Origin: Brucella haematophila
GTDB lineage: Bacteria > Pseudomonadota > Alphaproteobacteria > Rhizobiales > Rhizobiaceae
Assembly (NCBI RefSeq): GCF_005938105.1
Contig: NZ_VCPE01000003.1
Span: 372,001-436,000 of the forward strand
Reading direction: 5' to 3'
Length of the DNA stretch: 64,000 nt
Shown: positions 59,373 through 64,000 of the stretch, piece after piece
Numbering within the stretch: position 1 is the first letter of the stretch
Layout of the letters: every line of letters starts with the position of its first letter
The notes under the pieces: generated by a model
Seen by the model: the letters and a program-made list of their open reading frames with translations, nothing else
Database searches by the model: none
What the model was told of the DNA's origin: nothing
Program-made: the position numbers and the translations under genes

Positions 59373-60116
59373 TCAGAGTTTTGGTTCGGTACCGAACCAC
59401 TTTTTGTAAATGGCGGTGTAGCTACCATCTTGCTTCAGCTTGGCGAGCGACACATTCACTTTGGCGACTAGGTCGCTACCCTTGGGAAAAGCAATGCCAT
59501 ATTGCTGCGCCATCATCTGTTCACCCACAGCCTTAACCTTACCGCCGCCAGCAGTGTTGATGTAGTAAAGGATGTTCGGTGTATCGTGCATGGCGGCATC
59601 AACGCGGCCCGTCTGTAGTTCCATATAGGCATTGTCAACGTTCGGGAACTGCCGCAGTTCGGTGTCCTTGAAGTTTGCCTTGGCATAGTCGGCAGCAGAT
59701 GTGCCGGTCTTGATGGCTACGGTCTTGCCTTTCAAATCCTGCGCACCCTTGATTGTGCTGTCCGCAGGAACCATTAGCAGAAATCCGCTGTCATAATATC
59801 CATCGGAGAAATCGATGACTTGCTTGCGCTCATCCTTGATGGTGATACCGGCGAGGCCCACATCGACCTGTTTGGTTTGAAGTGCCGGAATGATGCCGTT
59901 GAAGTCCATGGGCTGGAGCTTGTAGGTGACACCAAGATCCTTGGCGATGGCATCCCATAGGTCGATGTCGAAGCCGACATATTTATCGCCCTGCTTGAAC
60001 TCGAAGGGGACGAAGGCGGTATCGGTGGCAACGACGAGGTCTTCGGCCTTGGCAGCTCCAATGGACATGGCAGCGATGACAGCACCGAGCAAAAGATGGC
60101 GAATACGCGTTTTCAT
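59373..60116 (-). CDS. Periplasmic polar amino-acid binding protein (GlnH type)
   Basis: SBP_bac_3 protein of 247 residues with a Sec signal ([23 protein letters not shown], cleavage near 24). The mature part begins [20 protein letters not shown] and has [15 protein letters not shown] and the ligand residues of [20 protein letters not shown]. It resembles glutamine and histidine binding proteins. It is the first gene of the leftward operon that ends in the C45 hydrolase and RpiR regulator, so the ligand may be a modified amino acid. GGGAACACATCC lies before the ATG. Confidence 0.93.
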   Translation of the reverse strand: MKTRIRHLLLGAVIAAMSIGAAKAEDLVVATDTAFVPFEFKQGDKYVGFDIDLWDAIAKDLGVTYKLQPMDFNGIIPALQTKQVDVGLAGITIKDERKQVIDFSDGYYDSGFLLMVPADSTIKGAQDLKGKTVAIKTGTSAADYAKANFKDTELRQFPNVDNAYMELQTGRVDAAMHDTPNILYYINTAGGGKVKAVGEQMMAQQYGIAFPKGSDLVAKVNVSLAKLKQDGSYTAIYKKWFGTEPKL

Positions 60117-60305
60117 GGATGTGTTCCCTTTATCGTTGGAGGCGTTGAAGGTTGATCCTTCTCTGCTTCTTGCAAATATAGAATGCTTTTTATTGTTTGT
60201 CGCAATGAAAATTTGCGCATGGTGAGCGAGAAAATTGTACAGAATGCCGATTTATTAGTCAGATCAAGCTGTTGGAGCGAACATCAATACCGGTGAAGGA
60301 CGGGT

Positions 60306-61196
60306 CTAGAGTTTTCTGTGCGGGATGGTGCTTGCGTAAATGTTCAGGGATTGCAGATAGCGGTCAGCATTGGTCAGTGCCTCAACAGACTGAGGACGAT
60401 TGCGGTTGGCCAGAAGGCCGCACAGTACCTCTGAAACTGCAAGAGCGGGCGTCAAAGTATGAAAGAACGTTTGGCTTTCGGTGGAAACCAGCACGCTTTG
60501 ATTTGCGATCGCGACGAGGGGAGAAACCTCGCTGTCTGTGATGGCGACGATCGACATATCCTTTTGCCTTGCGGCCTCGGCAAGTTCCAATGTCTGTAGT
60601 GCATAGGGATTGATTGAAATGGCAAAAAGGGCGTCATCGGAGCCTGCATGCATGAGCGCATCACCGCCGGTTCCTGCCGGACCGTCCAGATGTATCGTCT
60701 TGTCGCCCAACAATGACATCACATAGTGAAAATGCCAGGCAACGGAATGGCAGGATCGAAGCCCGAGCACGTAGACACGACGGGCTTTCAAGAGGTGATC
60801 GGCCACAGCGCTTAACTGGTTGAGTGACTGGGGCTCACAAAGTCGCGCAATCTGGGCCGACAGACCTTGAAGCATATTGCGGGCCAGATCGTTGGTGTCG
60901 CCGCCCGGCGTATCGACATTGTATTGCAGGGCGCGAGCAGCAAAACCATCGGCGCTGATTCGAATTGCCTGCGCGTGATGGGACCGTATTTCTTCGTAAC
61001 TGTCCAAGCCGAGAAACTTGGTCAAACGCGTGATCGTGGAAGGCTGTACGCCAGCATTGCGGGCAAGTTCCCGCATGGACACAAGGGCGACATCTTGCGG
61101 GTGCGCCAGAATATATCGGGCGGCTTGCTGCAACTGATGTGACATTTCGTCAAAGCGAGCAATGATGCGCGCCCGCAATGGGTCGGTATGCAACAT
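60306..61196 (-). CDS. RpiR-family regulator with SIS domain (regulator 3)
   Basis: Regulator of 296 residues: HTH_6 at about 15-80 (SMRELARNAGVQPSTITRLT, LGLDSYEEIRSHHA) and a SIS domain at about 125-265 (ARRVYVLGLRSCHSVAWHFH, ISINPYALQTLELAEAARQK). It is divergent from the class III aminotransferase operon, and the long inverted repeat at 61361-61399 in their spacer is a probable binding site. It stands between two nitrogen-compound operons and could control either. Confidence 0.9.
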   Translation of the reverse strand: MLHTDPLRARIIARFDEMSHQLQQAARYILAHPQDVALVSMRELARNAGVQPSTITRLTKFLGLDSYEEIRSHHAQAIRISADGFAARALQYNVDTPGGDTNDLARNMLQGLSAQIARLCEPQSLNQLSAVADHLLKARRVYVLGLRSCHSVAWHFHYVMSLLGDKTIHLDGPAGTGGDALMHAGSDDALFAISINPYALQTLELAEAARQKDMSIVAITDSEVSPLVAIANQSVLVSTESQTFFHTLTPALAVSEVLCGLLANRNRPQSVEALTNADRYLQSLNIYASTIPHRKL

Positions 61197-61360
61197 TTGT
61201 ATCGTCTTTCGTCAGATGGATTTGGATGGAATTTGGCGGTCTTGCGTAAAAAGTCAAATAATTTCGAACGTTATGCCGCGATGGCCGTCGACAGAACTCT
61301 GATCAGAACGTTTCATGGATGCCAAAATAATACGTTTGTGCCTAAATTTTACACTATAAA

Positions 61361-61399
61361 ACATATGTTGCAATAATGCGAAAAGCCTGCAACAAATGT
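61361..61399. promoter_or_regulatory. Long inverted repeat over the likely start site of the aminotransferase operon
   Basis: ACATATGTTGCA (61361-61372) and TGCAACAAATGT (61388-61399) are 12-base arms matching at 11 positions. TATAAA at 61355-61360 lies directly before, so a bound protein would cover the transcription start. The aminotransferase ATG is 45 bases downstream. The best candidate to bind is the divergent RpiR protein. Confidence 0.6.
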
Positions 61400-61443
61400 G
61401 TCAGACGCAGGTCGTTGAATTTTTCAGGGCAATCGAGAGAAAC

Positions 61444-62769
61444 ATGACACGAATTCTTCACCGTTCGATTGGCGCCAATCTACCAAGAGCCGTGGGCGGT
61501 CACGGTATCTATATCACGGACAGTGAGGGGCGCAGTTACATCGATGGGTCGGGCGGGGCGGCTGTGAGCTGTCTTGGTCACGGCAATGCAGAAGTTACTG
61601 CGGCGATGAAGGCGCAGATCGATCGTATCAGCTATGCGCATACGTCGTTCTTCACGACCGATGCGGCGGAATCGCTTGCCGAACGTCTCGTCGCCATGAC
61701 CCCGGACGGGCTCGACCATGTCTATCTGGTCTCGGGGGGGTCCGAGGCGGTGGAAGCCGCTTTGAAAATGGCGCGGCAATATTTTGTTGAAATCGGGCAG
61801 CCGCAACGCCGCCACATCATCGCGCGTCGTCAAAGCTATCACGGCAACACCATTGGCGCGCTGGCGACAGGCGGCAATGCCTGGCGCCGCGCACAGTTCC
61901 AGCCCATCCTCCCGGAAACCCATCACGTATCGCCCTGCTATTCTTATCGCGACCAACAAGCGCAGGAAGATGGTGCTGATTATGCAACGCGTCTGGCCGC
62001 TGAACTCGAAGCCAAGATCATTGAGCTGGGTGCTGATGAAGTCATCGCTTTCGTCGCTGAACCGGTTGTAGGCGCAACGCTTGGCGCGGTTGGCCCGGTC
62101 GCCGATTACTTCAAGAAAATACGGGCTGTTTGCGACAAGTATGGCGTCCTTCTGATTTTGGACGAAGTCATGTGCGGTATGGGGCGTACTGGAACTCTTT
62201 TTGCGTTCGAGCAGGAAGGTATCGTCCCTGATCTGGTCACAATCGCCAAGGGCCTGGGTGGTGGTTATCAGCCCATCGGCGCGGTCGTTCTCTCGGAGCG
62301 CATCTATCGTGCATTTGCAGACGGCTCCGGTCTGTTCCAGCATGGCCATACTTATATCGGTCATCCGGTTGCGGCGGCAGCTGCCGACAAGGTCGTGGAA
62401 ATCCTGACTGGCAGCGACATTCTCGACAATGTTGTCCGCATGGGTGAACGGTTGCAGTCCGGTCTTGAAGCGGCGCTCGGACAGAACGCACATGTAGGCG
62501 ATATTCGCGGACGCGGACTTTTCCGTGGGATCGAGATCGTAGCCGACAGGGATTCCAAAACGCCATTCGATCCTGCCAAGAAGCTGCATGCGCGGATCAA
62601 GCGGGAAGCAATGCAGCGGGGGCTTCTGTGCTATCCGATGGGTGGCACAATTGATGGTGTTCGCGGCGATCATGTGCTTCTCGCACCACCCTATATTATC
62701 CAGCCTGAAGAAGTTGATTTGATCGTCGACCGGGTGTCATCTGCAATCGAAGCGGCAATTCGGAGCTGA
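61444..62769 (+). CDS. PLP-dependent class III aminotransferase (omega type)
   Basis: Fold type I aminotransferase of 441 residues. PLP-binding Lys269 is in LVTIAKGLGGGYQPIG, Asp240 in LLILDEVMCGMGRTG, and the phosphate loop is VSGGSEAVEAALKMAR at 97-112. Family members use omega-amino acids, diamines, beta-amino acids or taurine as donors; this one resembles the broad-specificity group annotated as aspartate aminotransferase family. ATG 61444 follows GAGAGAAAC; the frame is open to 61396. The gene is divergent from RpiR regulator 3 and leads an operon with a decayed nitrilase/M81 remnant and a CMD-family protein. Confidence 0.92.
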   Translation: MTRILHRSIGANLPRAVGGHGIYITDSEGRSYIDGSGGAAVSCLGHGNAEVTAAMKAQIDRISYAHTSFFTTDAAESLAERLVAMTPDGLDHVYLVSGGSEAVEAALKMARQYFVEIGQPQRRHIIARRQSYHGNTIGALATGGNAWRRAQFQPILPETHHVSPCYSYRDQQAQEDGADYATRLAAELEAKIIELGADEVIAFVAEPVVGATLGAVGPVADYFKKIRAVCDKYGVLLILDEVMCGMGRTGTLFAFEQEGIVPDLVTIAKGLGGGYQPIGAVVLSERIYRAFADGSGLFQHGHTYIGHPVAAAAADKVVEILTGSDILDNVVRMGERLQSGLEAALGQNAHVGDIRGRGLFRGIEIVADRDSKTPFDPAKKLHARIKREAMQRGLLCYPMGGTIDGVRGDHVLLAPPYIIQPEEVDLIVDRVSSAIEAAIRS

Positions 62770-62771
62770 CG

Positions 62772-63420
62772 ATGGGGCATTGCGGAGCGGCGCTGGTTGA
62801 GCAGTTTCGCGGTACGAATACCGTTCCCGGCGGCGTAATCGGGGTTTGTGAGAACAATGGCGTTGAATTCGTGCCATTGTTCCACACGCTTCTCGGGGCG
62901 TTGGGGCCGGCGGGCGAGGCGATTGCATTCTATACCGATGAAACTCTACGTGGGCTGGATCACTCTGGTGATCTTGATGGACCGCAGATACAGCAACTGA
63001 AAGACGCCGCCGCTGCTCAAAACGTTGTGCCGGTGGTTGGTCTTGGGGTCAAAGACCAACGTTTGGCCGGTGTCATGCGCAATGCATCACTCGTCATTAC
63101 GCCTGTGGGCAATGAAGGGGTCTACATCAAGGTGCATCAATGGCACAATGAGAAGCTCTACATGCGCGGTGGAAAATGGCGTCTATTTTCTAAGTTGCAA
63201 CCGGGCAGGCCTGCATGGGGATCAGCGCTTTATGGGGCGGTCTTGTGTTATTGCCCCAGACGGGCGGGTGGTCGGTCATCTTGATCATGACCGAGAAGAT
63301 GTGCTGAGGGTTGAACTCGACCTCGACGACATTGCCCGTTATCGCGCAGCGACAGGAATCTGGGTCGACCGTGTTCCGGAGCTTTATGCGAAATACGCTC
63401 CTTCCGTTGAAAAAAATTAA
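62772..63420 (+). pseudogene. Mosaic pseudogene: M81 (MlrC-like) fragment fused to an internally deleted nitrilase
   Basis: Three pieces are seen. Residues 1-70 of the first frame (62772-62981) resemble the N-terminal region of M81/MlrC peptidases (FRGTNTVPGGVIGVCENNGV). From about 62982 the same frame changes to nitrilase-family sequence (NVVPVVGLGVKDQRL, YIKVHQWHNEKLYMRGG with the catalytic Lys). At about 63172 homology moves to the +1 frame (ENGVYFLSCNRAGLHGDQRF, MGRSCVIAPDGRV) and ends at TAA 63420. The region with the catalytic Cys is missing, as is the nitrilase start and most of M81. This points to two deletions after loss of selection. It starts two bases after the aminotransferase stop. 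Confidence 0.8.
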
Positions 63421-63437
63421 ATCACAAAGAGAAAACA

Positions 63438-63974
63438 ATGACCGAGACACCATGCCCGCCGCTTAAAGATGCCGACTGGCCCGCAGCCATTGAAGATCTT
63501 CGGTCCGGTTTTGCTGGCGCCTTGAATGTATATCGAACGATGGCATATCATCCGGATCTCGTCCGGGCCTGGGCGCCGTTGCGCCAGCATATTGTGAAAG
63601 ACACCGCACTGGGGCTGGAGCGTTCAGAACTGGTTATTCTGCGTTCGGCACACCGGATGGGATCAGCTTACGAATGGGCGCATCATGTGAGCCGCGCGCG
63701 CGTGCTGGGAATATCGGATGAGCGCATCGCAGCCATGCGGTCGACGCCAGAAGGTGAAGATGGCCTGATTGCGGAAGCTGTCGATTGCCTTTTCGACAAG
63801 AGGCGGTTGCCACTCGATCTTGAAGAAAAGCTGGCCGCTCAAATTGGGCGAGCAGCTGTTTTCGATTTGATCGCTACGGTTGGCTTTTACTCAGTGCTTG
63901 GTTACATTCTCATGACATATGAGACCCCGATTGATGAAGCGGTAGCAAAGGAATTGGAGATATCTCCACTTTGA
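63438..63974 (+). CDS. Carboxymuconolactone decarboxylase (CMD) family protein
   Basis: All-helical protein of 178 residues in the CMD/AhpD superfamily. The active-site region reads LRSAHRMGSAYEWAHHVSRA (residues about 68-88), the form of true CMD-type proteins with E..HH. There is no CxxC, so AhpD-like peroxidase activity is not expected. The substrate is unknown; members often sit in catabolic operons. It follows the mosaic pseudogene by 17 bases, preceded by AAAGAGAAAAC, and ends 26 bases before the window's end. It may have belonged to a longer pathway with the lost nitrilase. Confidence 0.88.
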   Translation: MTETPCPPLKDADWPAAIEDLRSGFAGALNVYRTMAYHPDLVRAWAPLRQHIVKDTALGLERSELVILRSAHRMGSAYEWAHHVSRARVLGISDERIAAMRSTPEGEDGLIAEAVDCLFDKRRLPLDLEEKLAAQIGRAAVFDLIATVGFYSVLGYILMTYETPIDEAVAKELEISPL

Positions 63975-64000
63975 TCACAGCTCCAAGAGTTTGATCGCTA

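Noticed and set aside
61480-62673. 397-codon minus-strand frame opposite the aminotransferase
   Set aside because: Shadow of the PLP enzyme gene; no domain pattern.
1-64000. CRISPR arrays, tRNA or rRNA genes, intact transposons, replication origin
   Set aside because: No regular repeat-spacer series, cloverleaf-like sequence, rRNA segment or complete transposase was seen on reading; a computed scan was not possible.

Overview
The window looks like part of an accessory-rich replicon of an alphaproteobacterium of the order Rhizobiales, most like the Brucella/Ochrobactrum group. This is inferred from gene content: an RpoE-ChrR pair, Mat-type malonate genes, many ABC uptake operons with RpiR, IclR or GntR regulators, and moderate GC. 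I could not run a search to fix the genus. No rRNA, tRNA, CRISPR array or intact insertion sequence is visible.

Region 1 (1-8.6 kb) is a photo-oxidative stress island. An ECF sigma factor and its zinc anti-sigma ChrR face a leftward six-gene operon (flavin amine oxidase, DUF1365, cyclopropane-fatty-acid-synthase-like methyltransferase, DUF2147, DUF2177, TspO). A divergent DUF1295 membrane protein and a DNA photolyase complete it. A TGATCC-N18-TATAAT promoter precedes the sigma gene. Region 2 (8.8-18.3 kb) holds a LysE-type exporter and a siderophore uptake locus: ATPase, two permeases, binding protein, AraC regulator, TonB receptor and an esterase likely to open the imported siderophore.

Region 3 (18.6-29.5 kb) is a homoprotocatechuate (3,4-dihydroxyphenylacetate) meta-cleavage cluster, hpaFEDGH with the MarR-family regulator hpaR. 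Next to it lie an ALDH, a thiamine-diphosphate enzyme and an MFS transporter. Four copies of a 19-bp element built on AACATGTT mark a probable HpaR regulon. The hydroxylase hpaBC and the aldolase hpaI are absent. A MATE exporter, an orphan FixJ-like response regulator and a Tat-exported bicupin (oxalate-decarboxylase-like) follow. Region 4 (33.5-37.2 kb) is the malonate module matBA/matR with two dyads in the divergent spacer.

Region 5 (37.2-47.8 kb) is a tightly packed nine-gene operon: M20 deacylase, peptide-type ABC transporter, RpiR regulator, isochorismatase-like amidase, glutamine-synthetase-like ligase and N-formylglutamate amidohydrolase. It looks like a complete pathway for an unknown N-acylated or peptide-like substrate. 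Region 6 (48-55.5 kb, leftward) combines a polyamine-type ABC transporter with a DHDPS-family lyase, a GlcD-like flavin dehydrogenase and an IclR regulator. Region 7 (56-60.1 kb, leftward) couples a polar amino-acid ABC transporter to a C45 self-processing acyltransferase/amidase and an RpiR regulator. Region 8 (60.3-64 kb) has a third RpiR regulator, a class III aminotransferase, a mosaic pseudogene made of M81-like and nitrilase fragments, and a carboxymuconolactone-decarboxylase-family protein. Overall the window is dominated by sensing, import and degradation of nitrogenous and aromatic compounds, with several signs of gene decay.
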